A DNA stretch of 64,000 bases from Actinomycetota bacterium (lineage in GTDB: Bacteria; Actinomycetota; Acidimicrobiia; Acidimicrobiales; Ilumatobacteraceae), in assembly GCA_947454105.1 (NCBI GenBank), contig CANGIP010000002.1:124001-188000 (forward strand). Reading direction: 5' to 3'. Each line of letters starts with the position of its first letter. Position 1 is the stretch's first letter. Below, in pieces: positions 1 through 10,855 of this stretch. Below the pieces are notes generated by a model. It was given only the letters and a program-made list of their open reading frames with translations. It was not told the origin of the DNA and did no database searches. The translations under genes were made by a program, and so were the position numbers.

Positions 1-10
1 GCAGGTTGCA

Positions 11-1462
11 TTAAACGAGTGGACGAGCAGATGGCAAGATAGGTGCTGGCAAGGTGGTTTCGCCCATCAAATAGGCGTCGACACCGGCAGCGCAAGCTCG
101 GCCTTCAGCAATTGCCCACACGATCAGGCTTTGCCCACGACCCATGTCACCAGCCACAAAAACGCCAGGGACATTCGACATGTATACATCGTTGCGCTGC
201 ACATTGCCCCGCTCGTCGAGTTCAACACCCAACTTGTCGAGCCATGAACCCTTTTCAGGACCTACGAAACCCATCGCCAAGAAGACAAAGTCAGCGGGCA
301 ATTCGCGATCGCTGCCTACGACTTTGACGAACTTGCCGTCTTTCATCTCGACTTCGTGAATCAACAAGGCGCGCACGTTGCCTGAACCATCGTCAATGAA
401 GCGTTCGGTGTTCACGCTGTACAAGCGCTCGCCGCCCTCTTCATGAGCCGACGTCACTTTGTACACCATGGCGAATTGCGGCCACGGGTTGGCTCCACCG
501 CGCTTTACGGGTGGTTGCGGCATGATTTCAAGTTGGGTCACTGACGCCGCGCCCTGACGATGCGAAGTTCCCAGACAGTCAGCACCGGTATCGCCACCGC
601 CGATGATGACGACATGCTTGCCCGCAACATTGATAGGTGAAGTTTCCATGTCGCCGAGCTGCACTTTGTTGGCCAATGGCAAGTACTCCATGGCTTGGTA
701 GATACCGATTAGTTCGCGACCAGGCACCGGAAGATCGCGCCATGCAGTTGCACCACATGCCAAAACCACCGAGTCGTACGTCGCCATCAACACGTCAATG
801 TCAATGTTTTGTCCGACGATTGCGTTGGTTCTGAACTCAGTACCTTCTGCTTCCATCTGCGCAACTCGCCGATCAAGGTGGCGCTTTTCCATCTTGAATT
901 CGGGAATGCCATAACGCATCAAGCCACCAATGCGATCGGCCCGCTCAAGAACCGTAACTTCGTGTCCGGCACGAGTGAGTTGTTGCGCAACAGCGAGCCC
1001 AGCAGGTCCAGAGCCAATGACAGCAACACGCTTCCCAGTTTTCACACTGGGCATTTGCGGAATAACCCAACCCTCATCCCAAGCGCGATCAATGATTTCA
1101 ACTTCAACTTGCTTAATAGCCACTGGGTTGGAGTTAATACCAACGACACATGCCGATTCACACGGAGCCGGGCATAGCCGACCAGTGAATTCAGGAAAGT
1201 TATTCGTGGCATGTAAACGTTCGATCGCATCTTTCCAGTGGTTGCGATACACGAGATCGTTCCAGTCGGGAATCAAGTTGCCAAGTGGGCAACCGTTGTT
1301 GCAGAACGGAATACCGCAGTCCATGCAGCGACCAGCCTGACGATTGAGTTCGTCTGCGTCGAATGGTTCGTAGACCTCTTTCCAGTCGCGCAAGCGCACC
1401 GGCACTGGCCGATGGCTGGGGCTTTGGCGTTCCCATTTCAAGAATCCGGTTGTCTCACCCAC
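11..1462 (-). CDS. gltD: Glutamate synthase (NADPH) small subunit
   Basis: The beta subunit of glutamate synthase takes electrons from NADPH through FAD and iron-sulfur clusters and hands them to the large subunit. The N-terminal ferredoxin-like part has cysteines at residues 46, 49, 54 and 58 and a second group at 97, 101 and 105. A FAD-binding GSGPAG follows at about 150-155 and an NADPH-binding GGGDTGAD near 290. At 483 residues it is full length. Its start lies inside the last codons of gltB (8-base overlap), so the two subunits are probably made by coupled translation from one mRNA. The identification is secure. Confidence 0.97.
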   Translation of the reverse strand: MGETTGFLKWERQSPSHRPVPVRLRDWKEVYEPFDADELNRQAGRCMDCGIPFCNNGCPLGNLIPDWNDLVYRNHWKDAIERLHATNNFPEFTGRLCPAPCESACVVGINSNPVAIKQVEVEIIDRAWDEGWVIPQMPSVKTGKRVAVIGSGPAGLAVAQQLTRAGHEVTVLERADRIGGLMRYGIPEFKMEKRHLDRRVAQMEAEGTEFRTNAIVGQNIDIDVLMATYDSVVLACGATAWRDLPVPGRELIGIYQAMEYLPLANKVQLGDMETSPINVAGKHVVIIGGGDTGADCLGTSHRQGAASVTQLEIMPQPPVKRGGANPWPQFAMVYKVTSAHEEGGERLYSVNTERFIDDGSGNVRALLIHEVEMKDGKFVKVVGSDRELPADFVFLAMGFVGPEKGSWLDKLGVELDERGNVQRNDVYMSNVPGVFVAGDMGRGQSLIVWAIAEGRACAAGVDAYLMGETTLPAPILPSARPLV

Positions 1463-4400
1463 GAGCCACCTCCATCACACGATTCAATGTTTCATCTTCG
1501 TTGAGTCCCGATGATTTGGCATCTGCCATCACTTCAAGAACCCGCTTGTAATCACGGGGCATGACTTTGCGGAAGTTGGCTGACTCAGTTGCCCAACTAC
1601 CCAAGACCTTCGCCGCAACAGCGCTTTCGGTTTCGCTGGCATGCATTGTCAGGATTGCCTTCAACTCATCAAGATCTGAACTTGATAGTGATTCAAGTTC
1701 AACCATCTCGTAGTTGACCTTGGCGCCAAAGACAGATTGCGGATCATAAACATAAGCAACGCCGCCCGACATACCAGCAGCAAAGTTGCGACCGGTCGGA
1801 CCAAGCACAACGACTCGACCACCAGTCATATATTCGCAACCGTGGTCGCCAACACCTTCAACGACTGCTGTCGCTCCCGAGTTACGAACACAGAAACGTT
1901 CGCCAACCATTCCCCGTAAATAGATTTCACCACTTGTTGCGCCGTAACCAATCACATTGCCGGCAATGACATTGTCTTCGGCAACAAACGAAGTTGCGCT
2001 GTCAGGCCGCACCACAATGCGACCGCCCGACAAACCTTTACCGACATAGTCGTTGGCATCTCCGGTCAGGCGCAAGGTAATTCCCTTAGGAACGAATGCA
2101 CCGAAACTCTGGCCAGCGGATCCGTTGAAATCGATACTGATGGTGTCATCGGGCAGACCAGCGCCCGCCCAGCGACGCGTCACTGCGTTGCCCAACATAG
2201 TTCCGACCGTACGGTTGACGTTCATAATGGGCGACGAGAAACGAATCTTCTCCCCTGTTTCGATACTCTTGGCAGCACGAGCCATGAGTTCATTGTCGAG
2301 AGCTCCACTCAAACCATGATCTTGGGCGACCGTGTTGTACATCGACTGCTGATACGGGTTCTGTGAAACCGCAAGAATCGGCGAGATGTCAAGACCTTTG
2401 GCCTTCCAGTGTTCAACGGCTTGCTTGGTATTCAGCATTTCGCTATGCCCAACCATCTCTTCAACGGTTCGGAAACCAAGCTCAGCCATGATCTCGCGAA
2501 CTTCTTCGGCAATGAACTCAAAGAAGTTGACAACGAACTCGGGCTTGCCGCTGAATCGTTCACGTAGAACGGGGTTCTGTGTTGCAACGCCAACAGGGCA
2601 GGTGTCGAGGTGGCAAACGCGCATCATGACGCAACCACTCACCACGAGGGGAGCTGTCGCGAAACCAAATTCTTCAGCTCCGAGAAGTGCTGCCACAACC
2701 ACGTCACGGCCAGTCTTCATCTGACCATCTGCTTGCACCACAATTCGGTTGCGCAAACCGTTCAACATCAACGTCTGCTGTGCTTCAGCTAGTCCAAGTT
2801 CCCATGGTCCACCAGCATGCTTGAGCGATGTCAATGGCGATGCACCAGTTCCACCATCGTGACCAGAAATCAACACCACGTCGGCTTTGGCCTTGCTGAC
2901 ACCAGCAGCAACGGTTCCGACCCCGACTTCAGCAACCAACTTCACATGAACTCGCGCCAATGGGTTTGAGTTCTTGAGATCGTGAATGAGTTGTTTGAGA
3001 TCTTCAATCGAGTAAATGTCGTGGTGAGGCGGAGGACTAATGAGGCCCACACCCGGAGTTGAGTGACGGGTCTTGGCTACCCATGGATACACCTTGTGGC
3101 CGGGCAATTGTCCGCCTTCGCCAGGCTTGGCACCTTGAGCCATCTTGATCTGCAAGTCATCGGCGTTCACGAGGTATTCGCTCGTCACGCCAAATCGACC
3201 AGATGCCACTTGCTTGATTGAAGAACGACGGGAGGGGTCGTACAAACGCTCGGGGTCTTCGCCACCTTCGCCAGTGTTGCTCTTTCCTCCAATTGAGTTC
3301 ATCGCGACAGCAAGAGTTTCATGAGCTTCGGCTGAAATTGATCCGTAGCTCATTGCACCAGTCGAGAAGCGCTTCACGATGTCAGAGACCGATTCAACTT
3401 CGTCAATTGAAATAGGCGTACGACCTTCTCCGTTGAATTCAAAGAGGCCACGCAAAGTTGCCAAGTGCTTCGACTGATCATTCACCAACTGTGTGTACTG
3501 CTTGAAGATGTCATAACGCTTGGCGCGTGTTGCGTGTTGCAACTTGAAAACTGTCTCGGGGTTAAACAAGTGATATTCGCCTTCACGACGCCACTGGTAT
3601 TCACCACCAAGTTCAAGTTTGCGGTGAGCACGACGCTCAGGGTTCTTCGGGTAGGCAACGGCATGACGCGATGCAACCTCGGAAGCGACTTCATCGAGCC
3701 CAATTCCGCCAAGGCGACTCACTGTTCCGGTGAAATACTCATCAATCAATTCAGTTCCGAGACCAATGGCTTCGAAAATCTGCGCGCCAGTGTATGAAGC
3801 AACTGTGCTCACACCCATCTTCGACATGACTTTCAAAATGCCCTTACCCGAAGCCTTGATGTACTTCTTCAATGCATACTCGGCATCAACTCCACCAAGA
3901 CCATGAACGTCTTCGCGAATCATGTCTTCGATTGATTCAAAGGCCAAATACGGGTTGATCGCTCCTGCACCAAAGCCAACCAAGAGAGCCATGTGGTGAA
4001 CTTCTCGTGCGTCACCAGACTCAACAATCAAACCAACTTGCGTTCGGGTCTTTTCGCGAATGAGGTGATGATGAACCGCAGCGGTCAACAACAAAGATGG
4101 AATTGGTGCCAACACTTCGTCACTATTGCGATCAGACAAAACAATGACGCGAGCACCAGACTCGATAGCTGCCGAAACTCCGGCGCGAATGTCATCGAGC
4201 GCGCCTTTCAGTGCCGCTCCGCCACCGTCAACGCGATACAGACCCGAGACAACGTGTGCATGCAGTTCGGGAAATGAACCGTCGTCATCGGCATGAATGA
4301 TTTTGGCGAGCTCATCGTTATCAATAATGGGGAAAGGTAAAACCAATTGACGACAACTCTGCGGACCGGGATTGAGTAAGTTGCTTTCGGGGCCAACAGT

Positions 4401-6017
4401 TGAGCCAACGCTTGTGACGACCTCTTCACGAATCGCGTCAAGCGGCGGGTTCGTGACTTGAGCAAACAATTGTTGGAAGTAATCGAACAAAAGTCGCGGA
4501 CGATCTGACAAAACTGCAATAGGCGTGTCAGTTCCCATTGAACCAATCGGCTCGGTTCCGGTTTTCGAAGTCGGCGCAAGGATGACCTTGAGTTCTTCGT
4601 GCGTATAGCCAAACATTTGCTGACGACGAATCACGCTGTCGTGGCTATACACCATGTGCTCACGCTCAGGAAGGTCGGTGAGTTCGATCAATCCGTCCGA
4701 CAACCACTCTTCATACGGCTCAGCAGCGGCCAAAGATTGCTTGATCTCTTCGTCATCAACAATGCGACCTTGCGCAGTATCAATCAAGAACATACGGCCA
4801 GGTTGCAAACGTCCCTTACGCACAACTTTGCTTTGATCAATATCGAGAACTCCAACTTCTGACGCCAGCACAACCATGTCGTCATCGGTCACCCAATAAC
4901 GACTCGGTCGCAATCCGTTGCGGTCAAGCACTGCACCAATCACGGTTCCGTCGGTGAAGGCCACACATGCCGGGCCATCCCACGGTTCCATCAACGATGA
5001 ATGGAAACGATAGAAAGCTCGCTTCTTAGCGTCCATCGTTTCGTGATTTTCCCAAGCTTCAGGAATCATCATGAGGACTGCATGCGGCAACGAACGCCCG
5101 CCAAAGTGCAAGAGCTCAAGCACTTCATCAAAACTTGCCGAGTCACTACCGCCAACGGTGCAAATCGGGAATGCTCGTTCAAGACCGGGAATGAGATCGG
5201 ACTTCAAGAGTGCCTCACGAGTGCGCATCCAGTTGCGGTTACCTTGCACCGTGTTGATTTCACCGTTGTGAGCAATGAATCGATACGGGTGGGCTAGCGG
5301 CCACGACGGGAAGGTGTTCGTTGAGAATCGGCTGTGCACCAAAGCCAAAGCACTCTCGACTCGTTCATCAGCAAGATCGGGGTAGAACGCACCAAGTTGC
5401 GGAGTCGTAAACATGCCCTTGTAGATAATTGTGCGGCAACTCAACGAAGGGAAATAAGTCTTTTGCTCGGCGGGCAGATCATGTTCTACTCGCTTACGAG
5501 TCACGAAAACTTTGCGATCTAGGTCAATTCCTGAAGCACCTTGTGAGTCGCTCAAGAACAACTGACGAAATGTCGGCATGACGGCGCGAGCACCCGCACC
5601 AAGAGTTGTGGGATCAGTCGGAACATCGCGCCAGCCCAGAACTGTGAGACCTTCTTCGCGAGCGATGGCTTCGATTGCACTCTGAGCTTTTGCGGCAACC
5701 GAAACATCTGACGGTAAGAACGCCATACCAACGACATACGAACCGACGACTGGCAATTCAAAATTGACGACACCGCGCAAGAAACGATCGGGAATCTGCA
5801 ACAACACACCAGCACCGTCACCAGTGTCGGCTTCTGCACCAGTTGCGCCGCGGTGTTCCATATTGCACAACGCTCCGAGTCCGCGCATGACGATGTCGTG
5901 CGAAGCGCGACCCTTGATGTCGGCAACAAACGAGACGCCACAGGCGTCATGCTCAAAGCGAGGGTCATATAGGCCATGCGCGGTCGGCAGGCCAGAAGGA
6001 TTGATCTGGGGGTACAT
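1455..6017 (-). CDS. gltB: Glutamate synthase large subunit
   Basis: The alpha subunit makes two glutamates from glutamine and 2-oxoglutarate in the cytoplasm. From the ATG at 6017 the protein has 1520 residues. The motif DACGVSF puts the glutaminase nucleophile at Cys26 after a 25-residue propeptide, as in the family. The order is glutamine amidotransferase (about 26-430), central domain, FMN synthase domain with the [3Fe-4S] cysteines ([16 protein letters not shown]), then the C-terminal GXGXG beta-helix. A GTG 21 bases upstream (6038) is also open, but the ATG has an AGAGAGA ribosome site six bases before it and gives a normal propeptide length, so I chose it. gltD follows with an 8-base overlap. 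Confidence 0.97.
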   Translation of the reverse strand: MYPQINPSGLPTAHGLYDPRFEHDACGVSFVADIKGRASHDIVMRGLGALCNMEHRGATGAEADTGDGAGVLLQIPDRFLRGVVNFELPVVGSYVVGMAFLPSDVSVAAKAQSAIEAIAREEGLTVLGWRDVPTDPTTLGAGARAVMPTFRQLFLSDSQGASGIDLDRKVFVTRKRVEHDLPAEQKTYFPSLSCRTIIYKGMFTTPQLGAFYPDLADERVESALALVHSRFSTNTFPSWPLAHPYRFIAHNGEINTVQGNRNWMRTREALLKSDLIPGLERAFPICTVGGSDSASFDEVLELLHFGGRSLPHAVLMMIPEAWENHETMDAKKRAFYRFHSSLMEPWDGPACVAFTDGTVIGAVLDRNGLRPSRYWVTDDDMVVLASEVGVLDIDQSKVVRKGRLQPGRMFLIDTAQGRIVDDEEIKQSLAAAEPYEEWLSDGLIELTDLPEREHMVYSHDSVIRRQQMFGYTHEELKVILAPTSKTGTEPIGSMGTDTPIAVLSDRPRLLFDYFQQLFAQVTNPPLDAIREEVVTSVGSTVGPESNLLNPGPQSCRQLVLPFPIIDNDELAKIIHADDDGSFPELHAHVVSGLYRVDGGGAALKGALDDIRAGVSAAIESGARVIVLSDRNSDEVLAPIPSLLLTAAVHHHLIREKTRTQVGLIVESGDAREVHHMALLVGFGAGAINPYLAFESIEDMIREDVHGLGGVDAEYALKKYIKASGKGILKVMSKMGVSTVASYTGAQIFEAIGLGTELIDEYFTGTVSRLGGIGLDEVASEVASRHAVAYPKNPERRAHRKLELGGEYQWRREGEYHLFNPETVFKLQHATRAKRYDIFKQYTQLVNDQSKHLATLRGLFEFNGEGRTPISIDEVESVSDIVKRFSTGAMSYGSISAEAHETLAVAMNSIGGKSNTGEGGEDPERLYDPSRRSSIKQVASGRFGVTSEYLVNADDLQIKMAQGAKPGEGGQLPGHKVYPWVAKTRHSTPGVGLISPPPHHDIYSIEDLKQLIHDLKNSNPLARVHVKLVAEVGVGTVAAGVSKAKADVVLISGHDGGTGASPLTSLKHAGGPWELGLAEAQQTLMLNGLRNRIVVQADGQMKTGRDVVVAALLGAEEFGFATAPLVVSGCVMMRVCHLDTCPVGVATQNPVLRERFSGKPEFVVNFFEFIAEEVREIMAELGFRTVEEMVGHSEMLNTKQAVEHWKAKGLDISPILAVSQNPYQQSMYNTVAQDHGLSGALDNELMARAAKSIETGEKIRFSSPIMNVNRTVGTMLGNAVTRRWAGAGLPDDTISIDFNGSAGQSFGAFVPKGITLRLTGDANDYVGKGLSGGRIVVRPDSATSFVAEDNVIAGNVIGYGATSGEIYLRGMVGERFCVRNSGATAVVEGVGDHGCEYMTGGRVVVLGPTGRNFAAGMSGGVAYVYDPQSVFGAKVNYEMVELESLSSSDLDELKAILTMHASETESAVAAKVLGSWATESANFRKVMPRDYKRVLEVMADAKSSGLNEDETLNRVMEVARG

Positions 6018-6023
6018 CGTTAT

Positions 6024-6030
6024 CTCTCTA
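6024..6030 (-). promoter_or_regulatory. Ribosome binding site of gltB
   Basis: On the minus strand AGAGAGA lies six bases upstream of the ATG at 6017. This decides the start against the upstream GTG at 6038, which has no comparable site. Confidence 0.6.
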
Positions 6031-6176
6031 GGGTCCACGAACTAATGGGGTTGTGGCTCCCGGGACGACGCTGGCCCGATCGGCAAAGCCCACTCTATGG
6101 CCTGTTGCCGCCACCGACCAATCGATTTATCAGGCACCATCAGTGTTATCCGTCATATTTTCGTGAACCAGAATGT

Positions 6177-6200
6177 TGTAGATACATCAAATGCTAAAGT
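6177..6200 (+). promoter_or_regulatory. Promoter and possible operator of the toxin-antitoxin pair
   Basis: An extended -10 box (TG, one base, TAAAGT; hexamer at 6195-6200) ends six bases before the antitoxin ATG at 6207, so the mRNA is probably leaderless. Just upstream, TGTA at 6177-6180 and TACA at 6183-6186 form a short inverted repeat in the promoter, where an autoregulating antitoxin could bind. The repeat is short and could be chance. I see nothing else definite in the 6018-6206 gap, which must also hold the gltBD promoter. Confidence 0.4.
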
Positions 6201-6206
6201 GTCCAC

Positions 6207-6467
6207 ATGGATATCGGAATCAGAGAACTTAAACAGCGACTTTCAGAGTGCCTCAGCCTCGTTGAGGCGGGCGCCCATATTCGAGTCACCGACCGAGGTG
6301 TTCCTTGCGCAATGATCGTTCCGATTATTCATGCAGACCGCCTACAAACTGGCGTTGAAGAGGGTTGGCTGCGACCAGCAACACGAGTGGGAAAGATTGG
6401 CCAAGGCCCAAGATTTTCTTCGACCGCAAGGACTTCAGATGCGTTACGTGAGGATCGTGGCGAATGA
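6207..6467 (+). CDS. Antitoxin, Phd/YefM family
   Basis: This 86-residue protein has the Phd/YefM fold signature in its first 45 residues: IGIRELKQRLSECLSLVEAG, then a beta strand, then DRGVPCAMIVP. In this family the N-terminal half dimerises and binds the operator and the C-terminal tail wraps and neutralises the toxin. The next gene, a PIN-domain toxin, starts in the stop codon of this one (ATGA, 6464-6467), the usual coupling that keeps antitoxin in excess. The start is leaderless-like, with a -10 box six bases away. Family assignment is solid; the cellular role is inferred. Confidence 0.88.
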   Translation: MDIGIRELKQRLSECLSLVEAGAHIRVTDRGVPCAMIVPIIHADRLQTGVEEGWLRPATRVGKIGQGPRFSSTARTSDALREDRGE

Positions 6468-6868
6468 CCACTTACGTTGACTCGAGTGCTCTCCTTAAGC
6501 TCTACGTCGCCGAACCCGACTCCCCGACCGCACTTGCCCTCCTTGAATCCGATCCAGTCCTAGTTACAAGTTGGCTTTCTCATGTCGAAGTTCGTCGCAA
6601 CCTCGCTCGAGTTCTCGATGGAACACAACTCATCAAGGCCAGACAACAATGCGACCTAGATTTCGATCTCATGGCGTTAATCACTCTCGACGAGCCTCGC
6701 TGGAGAGCTGCCGCAGACATCGCTGAAGAGTTGGGTGTTCGATCACTTGATGCAATACATCTTGCGTGCGCTCAAAAACTCAATATCAATCCACTTACTT
6801 TCGTCACCTTTGACATTCGGCAAGCTCAAGCGGCTCGCCGAATGGGATTCACCGTCGTTGGAGCGTAA
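6464..6868 (+). CDS. VapC-like toxin, PIN-domain ribonuclease
   Basis: At 134 residues this is the normal size for a VapC ribonuclease. The acidic metal-binding residues of the PIN active site are all visible: Asp6 (YVDSSAL), Glu42 (SHVEVRR), Asp96 (SLDAIHLA) and Asp117 (FVTFDIRQ), so the enzyme looks intact. It overlaps the antitoxin by four bases. VapC proteins typically cut tRNA or rRNA; the target here cannot be told from sequence. The pair is of the mixed type, Phd/YefM antitoxin with PIN toxin. It sits alone between gltB and a crotonase with no mobile-element remains beside it. Confidence 0.92.
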   Translation: MTTYVDSSALLKLYVAEPDSPTALALLESDPVLVTSWLSHVEVRRNLARVLDGTQLIKARQQCDLDFDLMALITLDEPRWRAAADIAEELGVRSLDAIHLACAQKLNINPLTFVTFDIRQAQAARRMGFTVVGA

Positions 6869-6874
6869 TTCCGT

Positions 6875-7696
6875 TCAGCTCGGGTCGATGAAGTTGGCGG
6901 GGCGCTTTTCGAAGTTCGACATCACGGCCTCAACCTGATTGGGGCGACCAATCAATGAGCCAATGACCCGACGTTCTTCGGCGAACTGCTCAGCCGCACC
7001 AGCCGAGAAGACCCGATTGAACAATTCTTTCGATCCTCGAACTGCATCGGGGCTACGACCAGCGATCTCTGCGGCCATCACCATTGCGTCTTCGCGAGGA
7101 GTCTCTGACACGCGTGTCGCGAGCCCAAGTTCGAATGCTTCACGGCCGCTAAACACGCGTGCGGTGAACGTGAGCTCTTTGGCGACATCGGGACGCACCA
7201 AATTCGACAGAACCTGAGTACCCGTCATATCGGGCACGAGACCCCAGTGAGTTTCACGAACTGACATCTGCGTATCGGGGTGCACGATTCGGATATCGGC
7301 TCCGAGGCAAATCTGAATTCCACCGCCAAGTGCGTGTCCATGAACTGCCGCGATCACCGGTACGGGAATCTCTTGCCAGACCCAGGCAACCTGCTGACCA
7401 AGGTGCGTGATGCGACCAGAGGCCATTGTGCCCGGATTGCCTTCACCAGCATTCTCGGCCTTAGTTCCCCCAGCCATTTGTTGGAACGAACCAAAGTCAA
7501 GGCCGGCGCAAAAAGACGAACCTTCGCCCGAAAGAACGACGACGCGCACCGACTTGTCGGCCTTGAGCTTCTCGCCCGCTGCAGCGAGCGCCAAGAACAT
7601 TTCATTGTCCAACGCATTGCGCTTGTCGGGACGGTTCATCCGTACATCGGCGATTCCGTTGTTAATAGTTACTGAGACGCGATCTTCAACAGCCAT
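6875..7696 (-). CDS. Enoyl-CoA hydratase/isomerase family protein
   Basis: A crotonase-fold protein of 273 residues from the ATG at 7696; an upstream TTG at 7717 is open but less likely. The oxyanion-hole segment SSFCAGLDF and the second one HGHALGGGIQICLGAD are clear. Around the active site it resembles dienoyl-CoA isomerase (ECH1) more than hydratase: the Glu of VRETHWG and the Asp of VPDMTGT align with two of the three acidic residues of that enzyme, while the third is Gln (GGGIQ). A role in beta-oxidation of unsaturated acyl-CoA is plausible, but the exact reaction is open. It is divergent from the membrane protein at 7752. Confidence 0.85.
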   Translation of the reverse strand: MAVEDRVSVTINNGIADVRMNRPDKRNALDNEMFLALAAAGEKLKADKSVRVVVLSGEGSSFCAGLDFGSFQQMAGGTKAENAGEGNPGTMASGRITHLGQQVAWVWQEIPVPVIAAVHGHALGGGIQICLGADIRIVHPDTQMSVRETHWGLVPDMTGTQVLSNLVRPDVAKELTFTARVFSGREAFELGLATRVSETPREDAMVMAAEIAGRSPDAVRGSKELFNRVFSAGAAEQFAEERRVIGSLIGRPNQVEAVMSNFEKRPANFIDPS

Positions 7697-7751
7697 GCAT
7701 ACATCTTGGCAGGTCAACTGTTCAGGCGTCGCAGCCTGACAGACTCAACTT

Positions 7752-9347
7752 GTGGCTCGGTTCAAAGAACGACTCTCCCTCAGTCAATTGACTGGTCAAG
7801 GGCGTTGGGTTATCACGGCTTACGGCCTCGCTACTTTGGGTGCACTCGTTGTTGGCATCCTGCAGTTTCGCCACGGGATCGTCCATCTGCTCGACACCGT
7901 GACCTATTGGAGTGGCACCGAGGCAACTAGTAACGGACATCCGTTCACGACCAATCTTGCACCATCATTTTCTAACTTTTCGGCAATCGAATTTCTCGAG
8001 CGCTCCGGCCGATTGCCATTCGTCGACTTCCCCGTCGGCTATCCACTTGTCGCAGGCACGATCGGAATCGTGGTTGGTTCGCACCATGCAATGGAACTGC
8101 TCTGTGTCATTGCCCTCATCGGCATAGCAATCGCATTCATCGCTGGTGCGAAAAGATCGACCAACTCCAAACTTGCTTCTCTCGTCCTTGGCGCAACGGG
8201 AATCTTGGTCACGATGTCGCCAGCAACGCGCCTCGTCACCCAAGGCGCATTATCGGAGCCACTATTTTGCGCAGTCGCGCTGTGGCTAGTTATTGCCCTC
8301 GCAAAATTCCGCAGTGGTGGAAAATGGACGCCAGTCGTCGCTCTGTCAATCACTGCTGGGCTGTTGCGATTTATCGGAGCACCATTAGCGATTCTTGCCG
8401 GATGGGAGCGCTATCAAAAGACCGGTCGCAAACTTTCATCAATGTTGTGGACGATCGCAATAATGGCGCCTGCTGCACTCAACATTTTTTTGGCATCGGC
8501 AGCTGGCGGTGGACACAACGCTGGCTGGCGCGGACTCGGACGAATTGATATTGAGGTTTTTGTTCGTTCAATCGGCGGATGGTTTGATGCCAAACAAGGT
8601 GACTTACGTCGTACTTATTTCACAAGCGAAGGACCGTCGTGGTGGTCGTGGCTTGTTGCAATTGTTTGGCTTGCCGTCATCATCATTGCGCTGTACAGCA
8701 TCGTGCGTCGTCGTCATTTTCTCACCGCAACTGCCGAGCTTGCTCTCGGTGCATCTGCCATCATTTCGGCCGGATTGATTGCAGGAATGATGGGTTTTGA
8801 CGCATTGGTCATTGCCGATAATCGCTTGATGTTGCCAACAGGCATTCTCACAATTGCTGCCGTCGTCTGGTCAGCACACGACTTCGTCAGCAAACAGAAG
8901 AGCACCCGCCTCACTCAAAGCGTGGCAAGCGCGATAGTGGCCTTAATTCTTTTCGCTCTGTTTGCGGTTCGCCCTTGGAATACCACCGAAAGTTTCAGTG
9001 ACAGTTCTGAACTCAAGCCGTATTCGATTGCGGCGCTTCAGTCGGGTGCCAAAATCATCATTACGAATGATGCAGACGCTGTGCATTGGGACACCGGACT
9101 CCCCGCTGCTTATGCGCCACTTCCCGTTAAAGCACTGACAGGCGAAGTCCAAGATGTCACCGCTTTATATGAAGCACTTCCTTGTGCTCTACTTCAACAC
9201 GATGGCGCCGTGGTGTTAAGTGACGCCATGACTTTCTCTGGCGCCGACATTGACCTACTCAGCCAACAAGTAGACAGCGGCCGATTAACACTCGAAGAAT
9301 TCGATGGGGCAAGCGTTTACTTCGCTACCGCTACCGCTTGCAACTAA
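7752..9347 (+). CDS. Polytopic membrane protein, GT-C glycosyltransferase-like
   Basis: The 531 residues contain about ten to twelve hydrophobic stretches. After the first (about 22-42) comes a polar extracellular loop with LDTVTYW and then FPVGYPLVAG, a layout like the first loop of GT-C enzymes, which take lipid-linked sugars on the outer membrane face. The last about 120 residues form a soluble extracytoplasmic domain. I do not recognise a named family. The start is a GTG. It runs tail to tail into the next gene with a 4-base overlap. With that gene and the OafA-like acyltransferase it suggests cell-surface glycan or lipid decoration. Confidence 0.6.
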   Translation: MARFKERLSLSQLTGQGRWVITAYGLATLGALVVGILQFRHGIVHLLDTVTYWSGTEATSNGHPFTTNLAPSFSNFSAIEFLERSGRLPFVDFPVGYPLVAGTIGIVVGSHHAMELLCVIALIGIAIAFIAGAKRSTNSKLASLVLGATGILVTMSPATRLVTQGALSEPLFCAVALWLVIALAKFRSGGKWTPVVALSITAGLLRFIGAPLAILAGWERYQKTGRKLSSMLWTIAIMAPAALNIFLASAAGGGHNAGWRGLGRIDIEVFVRSIGGWFDAKQGDLRRTYFTSEGPSWWSWLVAIVWLAVIIIALYSIVRRRHFLTATAELALGASAIISAGLIAGMMGFDALVIADNRLMLPTGILTIAAVVWSAHDFVSKQKSTRLTQSVASAIVALILFALFAVRPWNTTESFSDSSELKPYSIAALQSGAKIIITNDADAVHWDTGLPAAYAPLPVKALTGEVQDVTALYEALPCALLQHDGAVVLSDAMTFSGADIDLLSQQVDSGRLTLEEFDGASVYFATATACN

Positions 9348-10855
9348 TTCTTCTGACCGCGCATCTTGTGAAACTGGCGCCGGACAAACGGAATCACCAT
9401 GGCTAAAACCATCACCGTCACGATGGGATCGACCATCGTACGGAAACGTGATTGTTCTCCCAGTTCGGCAATCGCTCCAACGATGACAGTAAAAGCAACG
9501 GTCAAAGATCCGACAAGATAAATCGGGGCAGTTGAACTCAACGCTTTTCGGCGCGCACGTTGAATGATGTGCCACAATCCAAGGAAACCGACGAACAAGT
9601 ACATCGGAATCAACATCAAGCCGAAATCGGTTCGTGCTTCGAGTTGACCGTAGATGGGAGTTCCCCAGCCTTTGGTTGACAGCACTCCCTCGAAATCAAG
9701 TCGGGCGATAGAAAACAACTGATCGAGTCCGCGCACGACGAATGACGGACTTTCGGAAGGAATCGGCGAAACGGCCACAGTAGTTCTCAATGACCATAAA
9801 CGACCTTCAAGCCAGGCTTCAGGATGTTCCTTGATGACCGCGAATGCATCTTTGCCTGCTTGATCAAAGATCGGCAAGAAACATTCAGCGTTAAAGTTCG
9901 GACTCCATTCATCGGTTGTGCGCGTCAGTTCAACTAACGCCCGAAAATTGTGCTTAGGCACGCAAGGTTCAACGACATCTTTATAGAGGTCATACTTTCC
10001 AAATGGTCCGATCATCGCGATATCCGAAACTTGACCCTGTGCGTACATTTCATCTAGTTGATCTTTTGGCAAAACCGGAATGACAGCGCGTTGCAAATTC
10101 ATTCCGAACCAACTTGACATCGTCGCATGACCGAACACGACCTCGTTCTTGACCATCCATCCGCCCATCAAAATCACGGGGATCGACAAAACCAAAAGTG
10201 TTGACTTCCAATTAATGCGATGTCGCATCAACCAGAGTCCGAAAATCACAATCAACATGGCCCAGATCGGGTGATACAAACTACGCGTCAGCGCTGTCAC
10301 CGTCACTGCGCTTGCAAGCACCACTAAAGAGCGACGCACATTTTCCTTGCGTGACAAATCAGCAACAGCGATCAACACCAATAACAGCAAGCCAGCCGTT
10401 GCTAACTCATATGTCGGTTCAAACGAACCTTTAAAAACTTCGGGATGCAAAGTCGCAATCAAAGCCACAATGACTGCGGTGTTCCGCGATAAGCCCAATC
10501 GCCGAGCCAATACTGCGGCGAGCCACGCCACCGCAATACCAATCATTGCCATAAGAACTTGCAGCGTGATCCGATCGGACAATGGCGAAAGCCACGCCGT
10601 CGTACCTAATAACAAGTTCCATAACGGCGGCTGAATATGTAAGTAGAAAACGCTGCGCAACGGATCTGTCGACAAGATGTCCCACGGAATGAGCTGCCAA
10701 CCGTAATTCAGATAATCAGTATTAAATTTCTGTCCAGTCAAACAAACAAGAACATAAACCAAAAACCAAATCACAGCGGCTCGCGCGCCAGCCTCGCGTG
10801 ACAATTTCGACTCACTCGAAACTGGGGATGCTTCGTTATGGAGCGACATACACAT
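9344..10855 (-). CDS. Membrane protein, ArnT/PMT-like GT-C glycosyltransferase candidate
   Basis: The 503-residue protein has about ten membrane spans starting near residue 26. The first large loop ends in YLHIQPPLWNLLLG, similar to the H-x-PP-L segment after the first span in ArnT and PMT-type GT-C transferases. A second large outer loop (about 265-375) holds three cysteines. Function is inferred from the architecture only. Its start overlaps the end of the upstream acyltransferase by 20 bases, so the two form one transcription unit. An internal ATG two codons later is an alternative start. Confidence 0.6.
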   Translation of the reverse strand: MCMSLHNEASPVSSESKLSREAGARAAVIWFLVYVLVCLTGQKFNTDYLNYGWQLIPWDILSTDPLRSVFYLHIQPPLWNLLLGTTAWLSPLSDRITLQVLMAMIGIAVAWLAAVLARRLGLSRNTAVIVALIATLHPEVFKGSFEPTYELATAGLLLLVLIAVADLSRKENVRRSLVVLASAVTVTALTRSLYHPIWAMLIVIFGLWLMRHRINWKSTLLVLSIPVILMGGWMVKNEVVFGHATMSSWFGMNLQRAVIPVLPKDQLDEMYAQGQVSDIAMIGPFGKYDLYKDVVEPCVPKHNFRALVELTRTTDEWSPNFNAECFLPIFDQAGKDAFAVIKEHPEAWLEGRLWSLRTTVAVSPIPSESPSFVVRGLDQLFSIARLDFEGVLSTKGWGTPIYGQLEARTDFGLMLIPMYLFVGFLGLWHIIQRARRKALSSTAPIYLVGSLTVAFTVIVGAIAELGEQSRFRTMVDPIVTVMVLAMVIPFVRRQFHKMRGQKN